From Desertivirga arenae (lineage in GTDB: Bacteria; Bacteroidota; Bacteroidia; Sphingobacteriales; Sphingobacteriaceae): DNA of 64,000 bases. The position numbers and the translations under genes were made by a program. Shown here one piece after another: positions 1 to 9,242 of the stretch. Below the pieces are notes generated by a model. That model searched no databases. It saw only the letters and a program-made list of their open reading frames with translations, and was not told the origin of the DNA. Location of the stretch: the NCBI RefSeq assembly GCF_017355785.1, contig NZ_JAFEWE010000002.1, forward strand, positions 422,618-486,617, read 5' to 3'. Numbering within the stretch: the stretch's first letter is position 1; each line of letters begins with the position of its first letter.

Positions 1-2003
1 AGGAGCTCTTCATTACTGGATTGGAGTTCCTCATTAGCTGTCTCCATTTCCTCTACTGCCATTTGAAGATTGTTCCTGGTATCCGCCAGTTCGCTTTCGA
101 GCTCGAGTACATAGCCTGTCTGCTGTTCGTTCTCGCTATGGTCTAAGACTATATTCTCAGCGCTTACTTCAGCCTGTACCTGGCTAAATATTACCATGGT
201 GTAAGGATTCTCAGAATCGGGATCGGCGGGACTAACATCTATGTTCAGATATACATCCTCCTGATCTCTTTTTACCCTCACCTTTTTAAGCGATCTGGGC
301 TTTTGTTCCTTCCATACCAGGCGTATGGCGTTGTTCAGAAGAAAGGAGATCTCTTTAGGCACCATTTTCAACAGGTTGATCTCCAGACGTAATTCGGGTA
401 GTGACAGGAAGCGCTTATAATCGCCGATGGTATTTTTTACGTCGAAGGCCCTGTCTATAAACACCGCTACAAATCCATACTGCTCGATCAGGAAGTTCTG
501 AAGTTGCTCTACCGGAGTTTTCTTTGGAGGCTGTTTACTGAGAAAGGTGCTTTGACGATTTACAGGAGATTTTTTTTCGTAAGAAAATGAGCTGGCCTGA
601 CTTACCTGTCCTGTTTTTTTGTAGATCTTCCATTTGCTGTTCACTTCAGTAACTCCCTCCTTTATAGGGGTGATCGTTTCACTTGGCCCAAGGAAGAGGT
701 ATCCGCCTGTGTTGAGTGCGAAATGGAAGGTACTCAATACCTTTTGCTGCAAGACGCTATTCATATAGATGAGCATATTGCGGCAGGAAACCAGGTCTAC
801 TTTAATGAATGGGGGAGATTTGGTAACGTCGTGCCGGGCGAATACCACTTGTTTCCTGATATATGGAATAACAGCATAACGGGTATCTTCCTTGACAAAA
901 TACTGGGAAATAACAGAAGATGGTAGATGCTTCACACTGCTTTCCGGATAGGAATTCCTTGAGGCTATTTCAAGGCTGGTTGCATCGATATCTGAAGCAA
1001 AGATCTTTACTTCAAGGGCATTATTATTAGCTTTAAGGTGCTGGTCTATCAGGATGGCGAGTGAATATACTTCTTCGCCGGTGCTGCAGGCACATACCCA
1101 GACTTTGAGCAGGTCATCCGGTTCCTTTTCTGCAACGATATTAGGGATCACCTCGGCCTTTAGTACTTCAAAAGCCTGTTCGTCGCGGAAGAAGCGGGTT
1201 ACCCCGATGAGAAAATCCTTGGCAAGTGCTTTTACTTCTTCTTCATCTGTCTGGAGCTTTTTGATATAGGCAGACACCGGCCATACATTAGCTGCCAGCA
1301 TTCGCCTGCCCAGTCGCCTAAGTATGGTGGGTGTTTTATACAGGGTGAAATCCTGCTGGGTATGCTCTAATACCAGTCTGAACACTTCATTCATGGCTTC
1401 TTCATCAAAGTCGCCATTTTCAAGTGACCGGATAGGCTCATCATTAATGTATTCCAGCAATTTGTCGTACATCTTTGAAACGGGAAGGACATGGTCTGCC
1501 TGACCGGAGGCTACTGCATTTAGAGGCATCCCATCAAACTTTGCAGTATCTGGTTGCTGAACCATCACCATTCCCCCATGATGTTTGATCAACTCGATCC
1601 CTTTGGTTCCATCATTTCCGGTTCCGGAGAGCACTACTGCTATGGCTTGTTCTTTTTTCTCCCGGGCCAGGCTGACAAAGAAATTATCGATAGCCGTGCT
1701 GGGCGCCTTGTCGTCTTTCCTGTCTAATTGAAGGTGCCCATTTTTAACAGTGATGAATTTATTATTAGGGATAACATACACGCAGGCTGGCTCTACCCGC
1801 TGCTTGTCTGTGGCTTCGACCACTTTCATCTGCGTATGCTTGGAAACTAATTCTACCAAAAGACTTTTATAGTCGGAGGACAAATGCTGCACGATAACGA
1901 ATGCAATCCTGGGTAATTGGGGGATCTGGTCGAAAAACTCATGGATAGCTTCCAGTCCTCCGGCAGAGGCTCCTATTCCGACTATATACAAGTTATTATT
2001 CAA
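1..2003 (-). CDS. CheB-CheR fusion signalling protein (partial, C-terminus off the window)
   Basis: Predicted fused chemotaxis-type methylesterase and methyltransferase. The N-terminal CheB domain shows GIGASAGG (catalytic Ser), VQHL (His) and SGTGNDG (Asp), so the triad looks intact. The CheR part follows, with FLIGVTRFFRD and the SAM-binding CACSTGEE (usually GCSTGEE). After it come a PAS-like segment and a glutamate-rich coiled coil (ETANEELQSSNEEL) that runs off the left edge. There is no ATG near the start; the best start is TTG at 2003, giving fMNNNLYIVGIGASAGG, 12 nt after the stop of the phytochrome gene and in the same frame. It is the last visible gene of a three-gene operon. No chemoreceptor is nearby, so the methylated target is unknown. 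Confidence 0.9.
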   Translation of the reverse strand, partial: MNNNLYIVGIGASAGGLEAIHEFFDQIPQLPRIAFVIVQHLSSDYKSLLVELVSKHTQMKVVEATDKQRVEPACVYVIPNNKFITVKNGHLQLDRKDDKAPSTAIDNFFVSLAREKKEQAIAVVLSGTGNDGTKGIELIKHHGGMVMVQQPDTAKFDGMPLNAVASGQADHVLPVSKMYDKLLEYINDEPIRSLENGDFDEEAMNEVFRLVLEHTQQDFTLYKTPTILRRLGRRMLAANVWPVSAYIKKLQTDEEEVKALAKDFLIGVTRFFRDEQAFEVLKAEVIPNIVAEKEPDDLLKVWVCACSTGEEVYSLAILIDQHLKANNNALEVKIFASDIDATSLEIASRNSYPESSVKHLPSSVISQYFVKEDTRYAVIPYIRKQVVFARHDVTKSPPFIKVDLVSCRNMLIYMNSVLQQKVLSTFHFALNTGGYLFLGPSETITPIKEGVTEVNSKWKIYKKTGQVSQASSFSYEKKSPVNRQSTFLSKQPPKKTPVEQLQNFLIEQYGFVAVFIDRAFDVKNTIGDYKRFLSLPELRLEINLLKMVPKEISFLLNNAIRLVWKEQKPRSLKKVRVKRDQEDVYLNIDVSPADPDSENPYTMVIFSQVQAEVSAENIVLDHSENEQQTGYVLELESELADTRNNLQMAVEEMETANEELQSSNEEL

Positions 2004-2015
2004 AACTAAACTTCT

Positions 2016-3527
2016 TTAATTATGCTGTTTGTTCTTTGACTGGTGTTCCAGCAGGAAGCTTCTTACTGTTGCTGCGATCTGCAATTCTTGTTCATGCCAT
2101 GGTTGCGATGTTTGATTTACTGTCTCCATCCATACCTTGAAGGAATTTCTGGGATGATACGCCTTACCGTCTTCCTCAAAATTTATGGCTTGATGAGGGT
2201 TTCCTCCCCATTCTATTGTTTTTACCACTTCGGGTCTGAATAGTACAATAAAATCAGTAGCGCTGGTTCCGAAAGGGATCACGAGCATTCCACTGGCTAT
2301 CTCACTATGTTTTGCGGCTTCTTCTATTATATTCACGAGGTTATGCGTAGCGAATACCTGCTCGATTTCCTTCGCCTGGATCCACAATAACAGATCGTCA
2401 AGAAACAAGGCTTCGGGTACTTGTCCACTCACTTTCTTGCTTCCATTGGTGTAAAGTACAGCCCCTGTAGCATGGAAGAGATTGGAAATGGATATGTCCT
2501 GGTTAAAAAGGACCTCTTCAAGGCTGATTGGCTGATATATTCTCTCCATGATCTGGTTGCGATCTTTCTGAAGCTGGGCGATAAACCCATACTCCTCCTT
2601 ATTAATGATGGATGAGATCTTGTTAGAAACCACATCAGAGAGTAAAGAAAATATAGAACATTGTTCAAATGTTGCAGGGTAAGCACTGGTATGGTTGCAG
2701 GAGATCAAGCCCCACAATTTATCATTATGAATAACCCGGAGCGACATCGAGGCCATCACTTTCATGTTATGGAGATATTCGAGATGAACGTCGGCTACGC
2801 CCCTAAGATGGCAGGATGATAGATCTGTAAAGGATTTGCTGAGGGGATTGATTACGGGATACAGTTTGGCAGGGCTATAGGTACGATCGGGGATTAAACG
2901 ATAGGGATTTCTGAGGTAAAGCTGGCGTGCTTGCCTGGGAACATCTGAAGCCGGGAAAGTTACGCCAAGATAGGGCTCTAGCCCCGCACTTTTATTTTCT
3001 GATATTACCGTCCCGTTCCAATCGGCATCGAACCTGTACATCATTATTCCATCAAATTGAGATATCCTTTTCAGTTCTGCTACCGCAGCATCGCAAACCT
3101 GTTGCACCGTGGTGGCTGGTTCGAGTGCCGTCATCAGATCACGCACATCCTGCAGGCCATTTAATTGGGGGCCTTCCGGCTCGCGCTTGAACTCGAGTTC
3201 AACCAGATAGAAGTCCTGATGATTATGCACGAGCATGTTCATTTCGCAATAGTGAAATGAAATACCCTGGGGTCCTTTAGTCTTGATACCCTCTTCCAGT
3301 TTCTGACGCAGGCTGTTTGCGTCTTTATCTTTATAGTAGTCTGATAAGGCTGATTGTACTACCACTTTTACCGGTGCATTCAAATATTCCTGCACATTTT
3401 CACTTGCCTGAATGATGCGAAGGTCTTCTTTAGCAACGATCAATACCACCCCAAAAGGCATAATTGTATTGATATAATGCAGTGGTAGAGAACCACAAAA
3501 TTCAGAATCGAAGTTAGATGTATTCAT
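2016..3527 (-). CDS. Bacteriophytochrome photosensory module (PAS-GAF-PHY) without output domain
   Basis: Red/far-red photoreceptor of 503 aa, made only of the sensory core. Cys11 lies before the PAS domain with the spacing C-x3-P-x-H to a PFG motif (QPHG in classical family members), where biliverdin is attached. The GAF domain has PASDVP...ARQLYLRNPYRLIPD, the conserved His in VHLEYLHNM, and LWGLISCNH. The PHY domain near the C-terminus has FRPEV...WGG and the tongue motif PRNSF. The protein ends about 30 residues after the PHY core, so it has no kinase, GGDEF or response-regulator part. It sits 9 nt downstream of a histidine kinase gene and 12 nt upstream of cheBR, so those proteins may supply the output. 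No heme oxygenase is visible in the window. Confidence 0.9.
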   Translation of the reverse strand: MNTSNFDSEFCGSLPLHYINTIMPFGVVLIVAKEDLRIIQASENVQEYLNAPVKVVVQSALSDYYKDKDANSLRQKLEEGIKTKGPQGISFHYCEMNMLVHNHQDFYLVELEFKREPEGPQLNGLQDVRDLMTALEPATTVQQVCDAAVAELKRISQFDGIMMYRFDADWNGTVISENKSAGLEPYLGVTFPASDVPRQARQLYLRNPYRLIPDRTYSPAKLYPVINPLSKSFTDLSSCHLRGVADVHLEYLHNMKVMASMSLRVIHNDKLWGLISCNHTSAYPATFEQCSIFSLLSDVVSNKISSIINKEEYGFIAQLQKDRNQIMERIYQPISLEEVLFNQDISISNLFHATGAVLYTNGSKKVSGQVPEALFLDDLLLWIQAKEIEQVFATHNLVNIIEEAAKHSEIASGMLVIPFGTSATDFIVLFRPEVVKTIEWGGNPHQAINFEEDGKAYHPRNSFKVWMETVNQTSQPWHEQELQIAATVRSFLLEHQSKNKQHN

Positions 3528-3536
3528 AGGTGTGTT

Positions 3537-5033
3537 TTATATTTTGCAGGCAGGAATGTTAAAAGAAAATGTGCTGCCTCTGCCTGGTTGACTTTCAATA
3601 TTCATTTTCCCATTATTTTTTTCAATCAGTTCTTTACTAAGCATTAGACCTAATCCTGTGCCTTTTTCGTTGGCAGTGCCCTGGATTGAACCAAGCCGGC
3701 CGTTGTTTAAGAAGCTTGCTATTGCATCGGCAGTTATACCTACACCACTATCGTTAACGGAAAAATTAACGTGATCTGCATACGCTGTAGCAGTAAGTTG
3801 AATGACACTATGCGCGGGACTGAACTTTATGGCATTAGACAGAAGGTTCCTGAGTGCGGTTGAGATCATGTTCCTGTCGGCAAATACAGGATTTTCAGTG
3901 CTGATATCTACCTCGATCTGAATTTCCTTTGCTAATGCTACGGATTCGAGTGATGCTTTGGCCGCTTGCAAAAGCTCGGCTGGAAGGATCTGTTCGGGAA
4001 CTGCCTCAAGGGTGCCTGTCTGCATTTTTGCCCATTCCAATAAATTTGACAGCAAGGTATTGCTTTCGCGTACCGTGCGATGAATGATATCCAGAAAGTG
4101 CAGCTGTTTATCTTTGGGCATAGTATCTACCCGCTTTTTCAACAGGTCGGTAGTGGCAAGAATGGAAGCAAATGGGTTCTTCAGATCATGAGCGATGATG
4201 GAGAAGAGTTTATCTTTTGATGCATTAGAATTTTGCAGTTCTATCTGTATGGTTTTGAGGTCTTCTGCTAGTTTGCGGTACTTCTTTTCGTCCTGCGACA
4301 AGGAATTGAAAAGTAACTGTGTAGGACGGGTAAAGCCTGTCTCAATATTGGCTTTATAAATAAGGTAGAAGGAGATCAGTTTGGAGTAGTGACCGATCTG
4401 ATTGGATAAGCCGTAATTGGAGATATAGAGGGTGAAGCAGAATTCGCCAATTATGGTAAAAATGAGCGACCATAACAGTAAGGGCCAGACTTCTTTGTCG
4501 AAGGCTGATCTATTCTTATAAAGGAGCCAGATACCTAAAAGTAAAAGACTGATGACTACGTATTCGCCATAAATTTTAAAGTCTGTTTGTCCATACCCTT
4601 CTATGTAACATTCCGGGAAGACTTTGTAGTAAAGGATAGATGATGTAATGGCTACCAGGATAAACGTGTAGATCAGGACGACCCAGTCTGCATTCAGCTT
4701 CTTTTTGCTCTTAAGAAAGCGGAAAGCTAGCAGGATGGTTGAGGCTTCCAGGAAACGCGTAGCTATCCAAAACTGATTGGCATAATACGTAGAGCCCGGG
4801 AAGATATTCATTCCCTTATACGTAAGGGTGTGTAAGAGATCGAGCGAGCCGATAAACAGGTAAGTTATGCCTACCAATAGAAGGAACTGATTTTCTATGA
4901 TTTTACGGGCATTCCAGGTAATGATAAAGAGTGCAAACGTAATAATGATAGAGAAAAGCTCTACAAAGGTGTGGAATAGCAGATAGCTTTGCGATAAACT
5001 GGACCAGAAAACCAGCACCAGTACCATTATCAC
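3537..5033 (-). CDS. MASE3-type membrane sensor histidine kinase
   Basis: Sensor kinase of 498 aa. The first ~230 residues are hydrophobic with several membrane spans and carry the MASE3-like signature LDLLHTLTYKGM. A short linker leads into HisKA with the phospho-acceptor His in IIAHDLKNPF (about residue 284), then HATPase_c with the N box LRNLLSNAIKF, G1 DSGVGI and G2 GTGLGL near the C-terminus. No receiver domain is attached. The assigned start is GTG at 5033; an ATG two codons later is an alternative. First gene of the operon with the phytochrome and cheBR. The signal sensed by MASE3 is not known from sequence. Confidence 0.9.
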   Translation of the reverse strand: MIMVLVLVFWSSLSQSYLLFHTFVELFSIIITFALFIITWNARKIIENQFLLLVGITYLFIGSLDLLHTLTYKGMNIFPGSTYYANQFWIATRFLEASTILLAFRFLKSKKKLNADWVVLIYTFILVAITSSILYYKVFPECYIEGYGQTDFKIYGEYVVISLLLLGIWLLYKNRSAFDKEVWPLLLWSLIFTIIGEFCFTLYISNYGLSNQIGHYSKLISFYLIYKANIETGFTRPTQLLFNSLSQDEKKYRKLAEDLKTIQIELQNSNASKDKLFSIIAHDLKNPFASILATTDLLKKRVDTMPKDKQLHFLDIIHRTVRESNTLLSNLLEWAKMQTGTLEAVPEQILPAELLQAAKASLESVALAKEIQIEVDISTENPVFADRNMISTALRNLLSNAIKFSPAHSVIQLTATAYADHVNFSVNDSGVGITADAIASFLNNGRLGSIQGTANEKGTGLGLMLSKELIEKNNGKMNIESQPGRGSTFSFNIPACKI

Positions 5034-5202
5034 AAATAGGAACCTGAGATTAAAAAACTGAGATGTTTTGATATCGTAAAACCGCTAATAAATCGACTAC
5101 ACCTTGCAATGTAGGTATTTTTGTCTTATGTGATGTGATGCAAACCTTATTAAACTCTCCAAGATGCTTGGGGCGGCAGTTTTTGTGAATTTCTCAGATC
5201 AT

Positions 5203-5233
5203 AAAAAAGGCAGGAGCCTGAAAAACCCCTACC
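5203..5233 (-). terminator. Rho-independent terminator of the S74-domain gene
   Basis: On the minus strand an 8-bp stem GGTAGGGG / CTCCTGCC (two G-U pairs) is followed at once by six T. It lies about 30 nt beyond the stop of the S74-domain gene and before the kinase operon. Confidence 0.7.
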
Positions 5234-5264
5234 TGTTAATGGAACATATAAAAATGACCTTTTA

Positions 5265-7082
5265 TTACTTTATTTTTTCTTTCAGTTCCTGGATCTGCTT
5301 CAGGCTAGCTGTATTAGCTTCCTTCAAATCGTTTATTTGCTGTTGTTGCTCTTTGATGGCGTTGATCAATACAGGTACTAGTTCGGCATAGTTCATACCT
5401 AGGTTTTCTTTTGTTTCATCGCCTATTACTACTTCGGGTACGATCTTCTTGGTATCCTGTGCAATTAAACCAATCTTATTTTTAGTATCTGACTGATCTT
5501 TCCAGTTATAGCTTACTGGTTGAAGTGCCATTACTTCTTTAAGGCCGTATTTAAGATTGGCGATATTAGTTTTGAGTCTGATGTCGGAAGTTTGAAAGAC
5601 TCCGTTGGTAGCGTATACATCATTCCATTTTAAGGTAGAACTTCCCAGATCATACGTATTATTTACTTTGGGCATTATATCACCACCAGCCATTGTTCCA
5701 CCAGCGATCTCTAACTTGTATCCTGAGGTTACTGTTGTTACGCCAATGCCTATCTCACCAGTTGGAGTTATTCTCATCCTTTCTGTTGGTGTTCCATTAC
5801 TGGTAAAAAATCGCATAAATTTTCCAGTAACACTATTCCCTATTGATAAGTCGCTTGTACCAAGGCAATGCAAATAGGCCATATTTGCTCCTCCTAACAC
5901 CCCTGCGCTGGCATTTCCTGTAGAGTTAATACCCATGTTAATATAAGATTCAGTGGCGTTATCGTTAGTCGCCACAATATCGGTACTTGCATCAGCCCCA
6001 GCATTGCTGTTTTTTGCATTGATCTGATAAAAGCTATTAATATTTCCAAGAGCATTGGTTGCTGTATTAACACCGGTTGTAGTTAAGAAAATATCACCAG
6101 CATCATTTACCCTGAATTTTTCTGCAGAGGAGTTCCTTGAATAATATCTGAATCCTCCTTTACCTTCAAAACTGAATAGGTGATTCTCGGTAGAGCTTTT
6201 CAATTGTAAACTGGAACCATTATTAAGCCCATTATTGCTAATTCTTAAAGGCTTATCTGCAGCGGTATAAATATCTATTGAATTCACATCATTTTCATTG
6301 GAAATCTTGACAGTTCTATTGGCGTCAGTACCAAATGCTGCATCCCCGCGAACTTCCAATAGCTCTGTTGGGGTAGTTGTTCCAATCCCAACGTTACCAT
6401 TATTGTTTTTGTAGATGTTGGTAGTGCTAACGTTATTAACCGTTGTTGTGACTGATGTCCATTGACTAGCAGCCGCCGCTCCCCCAGTAGAAAGCCGTGT
6501 CCACAAAGAATTGTTCCAATAATAAAATCCCGGTGTTACGTCGCCATTACTTCCTGAAGCATAAACAAGAAGCCCATTGGTTCTTGGATTAATTGTATTC
6601 ACATCGCCAGTTCCCGTTAATGCTACCCTTGGAATCAGTATTCCTTTAGATCCCGAAGTAATATCTAAGGCAGCAGAGGCATCCGGTGAAGTGGTGCCTA
6701 TCCCAACTGTTGCTGTATTTACAGTGGCGGTTCCACTAGTCCCCCAATTACCAACGGGTGTCCATACTGTCCCGCTCCAGAAGTAAAAACCTGTAAATAC
6801 TGCAGTAGTTCCTGAGGAAGCCGGCAAAAGGTTGTATACCAGGAGAGAAGTGGTTGGTGAAGCTATGGTAGTTTGATCGGTATTGCTTGTTAATTGTACC
6901 CTTGGAATTAACATCCCTTTGTTAGAAAAATCAACATCTAATCCCGCTGAGGCTTTTGGCGCATTGCCTGTACTGTTTATACCCACATTTTGCGCGTAGG
7001 TAGCTCCGCATGTTAAGGATAGTAGAAATACGCAAACCGACTTACCAAGTGTTTTACGATAGGCTCTGTAAACTCTAGACAT
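5265..7082 (-). CDS. Secreted repeat protein with C-terminal S74 (tail-spike type) chaperone domain
   Basis: Protein of 605 aa with a signal peptide ending near CGATYAQ. The N-terminal half contains repeated blocks of the type VGIGTTSPDASAALDI and KGILIPRVALTG, common in Bacteroidota surface proteins. The middle is rich in Asn, Thr and Gly, like a beta-helical or fibre stalk. The last ~100 residues start with SDIRLKTNI and include IGLIAQ, which matches the S74 intramolecular chaperone of phage tail spikes and endosialidases, and end in a Gln/Lys coiled coil. In known members this domain trimerises the fibre and then cuts itself off. No phage genes are adjacent, so a cell-surface fibre or adhesin is more likely than a prophage remnant. 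Divergent from the sigma-factor gene. Confidence 0.8.
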   Translation of the reverse strand: MSRVYRAYRKTLGKSVCVFLLSLTCGATYAQNVGINSTGNAPKASAGLDVDFSNKGMLIPRVQLTSNTDQTTIASPTTSLLVYNLLPASSGTTAVFTGFYFWSGTVWTPVGNWGTSGTATVNTATVGIGTTSPDASAALDITSGSKGILIPRVALTGTGDVNTINPRTNGLLVYASGSNGDVTPGFYYWNNSLWTRLSTGGAAAASQWTSVTTTVNNVSTTNIYKNNNGNVGIGTTTPTELLEVRGDAAFGTDANRTVKISNENDVNSIDIYTAADKPLRISNNGLNNGSSLQLKSSTENHLFSFEGKGGFRYYSRNSSAEKFRVNDAGDIFLTTTGVNTATNALGNINSFYQINAKNSNAGADASTDIVATNDNATESYINMGINSTGNASAGVLGGANMAYLHCLGTSDLSIGNSVTGKFMRFFTSNGTPTERMRITPTGEIGIGVTTVTSGYKLEIAGGTMAGGDIMPKVNNTYDLGSSTLKWNDVYATNGVFQTSDIRLKTNIANLKYGLKEVMALQPVSYNWKDQSDTKNKIGLIAQDTKKIVPEVVIGDETKENLGMNYAELVPVLINAIKEQQQQINDLKEANTASLKQIQELKEKIK

Positions 7083-7166
7083 GCCTGTGCTATACGCGCG
7101 GTTTTGGTGCTGGTTACCAGAATTTTAAAATAGATGAATTTTCTCTATATTCGTTTTTGCTTTGAT

Positions 7167-7748
7167 ATGGCGGTCTATAGGGGGCTTTCGGATGATGAAC
7201 TTACAGATTTGTTGAAAACGGGTGATAAAGGGGCTTATACTGAAATCTTTAACCGTTACAACAGCTTATTGTACATTCACGCTTACAAGAAGTTCCAGAA
7301 CCGTGAGGAAGCCCGCGATGTGGTGCAGGAAGTCTTTACCATGATCTGGCAGCGACGGGAAACGCTGAATTCTATTTCTAACCTGGGTGGTTTCCTTTAT
7401 TCTTGTGTGCATAATTCCATACTTAATTATATTTCCCGGGAAAATATTAAAGCGAAGTATATTGATTCCCTGCAAAGCTTTATTGATACTGCGCCTGAAC
7501 TGACTGATGGTTTGATCCGTGAGAAGCAGTTGCGTGCTATTATTGAAAAAGAGATCGCCTCCCTCCCACTGAAAATGCGTATCGTGTTCGAAATGAGCCG
7601 GAACGAGAAGTTGAGTCACCGGGAAATTGCTGAAAAACTGAATATTTCTGAAGAAACAGTGAAAAGGCAGGTGAAAAATGCTTTAAAAATTCTAAGAACG
7701 AGACTTGGCCTCTTTTTATACCTTATTTTCTACTTCTTTTACCGATAG
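7167..7748 (+). CDS. ECF RNA polymerase sigma factor
   Basis: Sigma-70 family, ECF group, about 193 aa from the chosen start (an in-frame ATG 33 nt upstream would add an unusual hydrophobic start). Region 2 is seen in YTEIFNRYNSLLYIHAYKKF followed by EARDVVQEVFTMIWQRR. Region 4 is seen in LPLKMRIVFEMSR...LSHREIAEKLNISEETVKRQV, the -35-binding helix-turn-helix. The FecR-like anti-sigma gene follows after 136 nt, then a SusC receptor with an STN domain, so this is the usual Bacteroidota surface-signalling trio that switches on the genes downstream when ligand binds the receptor. Confidence 0.93.
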   Translation: MAVYRGLSDDELTDLLKTGDKGAYTEIFNRYNSLLYIHAYKKFQNREEARDVVQEVFTMIWQRRETLNSISNLGGFLYSCVHNSILNYISRENIKAKYIDSLQSFIDTAPELTDGLIREKQLRAIIEKEIASLPLKMRIVFEMSRNEKLSHREIAEKLNISEETVKRQVKNALKILRTRLGLFLYLIFYFFYR

Positions 7749-7884
7749 TCCTGCGATTTTATTTAAAAATCCTTTCCAGGCTTCCTATTTTCTTAAAATT
7801 GTTTTATTTTTTTTCAAAATCATCTAACCCCTGGGTTGTTTGAGTTTGTCTTATCCTTAAATCAGGCCAAGAACCTGGAAAGCT

Positions 7885-8994
7885 ATGCAAAAAATTGATG
7901 CTAAAGAACTACTGATAAAATATAGGGAGGCCACTGCTTCTAAAGAAGAGAAAGCCCTGCTGATAGATTGGCTTACGCAATGGCGACAGGACGAGGAAAC
8001 TGGTCTTTCTGAGGAGGATCTGCTTGAAGAAAGGCGCCTGATCTGGGAAGGCCTACCCGTTAAGGAAACAAAAGTACTTCCGCTAAGAAGATGGGCTGTC
8101 GCGGCCTCTATCCTGCTGGCGGTGAGTATTTCTGCCTATTTCTTGCTGAACGGAATTTACATGCGCGTTCCTACTGCTTCTGTATATAATAATGACATTG
8201 ACCCCGGAACGGATAAAGCAATCCTGACACTTTCTGACGGACGGAGAATTGTACTGGACAATTCTGCAGCGGGCATTGTGGCCACTGAGGGAAATGTTTC
8301 TGTTAAAAAGACGGCTGATGGGCAGATCAGGTACGTGGTAACAGAGGGCCAGGGTTCTGATAATACTGGCTTCAATACGATAAGTACTCCTGCCGGAGGA
8401 CAGTACCAGGTGCTGCTTCCGGATGGGACTAAAGTTTGGTTGAATGCCGCCAGCTCGCTGAAGTTTCCTGCCTCCTTCAGCAAAGGAAGGAAAGTGGAAC
8501 TGCAGGGTGAGGCTTATTTCGAGGTGGTAAAGAATAAAGACAAGCACTTCTTCGTGAACTCGGGAAAGCAGCTGGTTGAGGTGATGGGTACCCATTTCAA
8601 CGTGAATGCTTATAAAGATGAACCGGCTTTACATACTACCCTTCTGGAGGGTTCGGTAAAGGTGAGCACAGCTGCGGAATCAAAGCTTTTGGTGCCGGGT
8701 CAAGAGTCTGTGCTCTCTGCTTCAGGGCTCGACCTGGAGCAGGCTAAGCTTGACGAGGTGACGGCCTGGAAGAATGGCTATTTCAAATTTAATGGAAAGG
8801 ATATCCGGACCATTATGAGGGAGATCTCTCGCTGGTACAATGTAACGGTTGAATACCAGGGCAAGATCACTGCGGAGACCTTTGATGGCAGGATATCCCG
8901 CAACAGGAAATTAACGGAGGTGCTTAAATTGATTGAAAGTGCCGGTAAGGTCCACTTTAAAGTGGAAGGAAGGAGGGTTACTGTGATGAATTAG
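7885..8994 (+). CDS. FecR-family anti-sigma factor
   Basis: Single-span inner-membrane anti-sigma factor, 369 aa. A cytoplasmic N-terminal helical part (to about residue 65) is followed by a membrane segment WAVAASILLAVSISAYFLL. The periplasmic FecR domain shows STPAGGQYQVLLPDGTKVWLNAAS and GEAYFEV...FFVNSG. A C-terminal DUF4974-type domain is seen in FNGKDIRTIMREISRWYNVTV. It likely holds the upstream sigma factor and senses the STN domain of the downstream SusC protein. Confidence 0.93.
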   Translation: MQKIDAKELLIKYREATASKEEKALLIDWLTQWRQDEETGLSEEDLLEERRLIWEGLPVKETKVLPLRRWAVAASILLAVSISAYFLLNGIYMRVPTASVYNNDIDPGTDKAILTLSDGRRIVLDNSAAGIVATEGNVSVKKTADGQIRYVVTEGQGSDNTGFNTISTPAGGQYQVLLPDGTKVWLNAASSLKFPASFSKGRKVELQGEAYFEVVKNKDKHFFVNSGKQLVEVMGTHFNVNAYKDEPALHTTLLEGSVKVSTAAESKLLVPGQESVLSASGLDLEQAKLDEVTAWKNGYFKFNGKDIRTIMREISRWYNVTVEYQGKITAETFDGRISRNRKLTEVLKLIESAGKVHFKVEGRRVTVMN

Positions 8995-9242
8995 CTTTCA
9001 ATACAGGTAATCCTAAAAAGCCAGGACAACGAGGGCAATCGTCATCCTGACTTAACATGGATACAGCATTTATAAATAAATTTCTGACATCCTGTTGCCC
9101 GCCCATCGGAAAATGAAAGGCAGCAGGAAAAATCCACGCTTAACAAATGTACATTATTTACCCTGATATTTTAGAGGGGCTGGGCTCCTCTTTTCCAAAA
9201 TTCCGGCTGGCATCCTGCTCGCTCCTGCGGCTGGACCCGGTC

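Noticed and set aside
5265-7082. Prophage tail-fibre remnant
   Set aside because: The protein has a signal peptide and Bacteroidota-type surface repeats, and there are no phage genes on either side.
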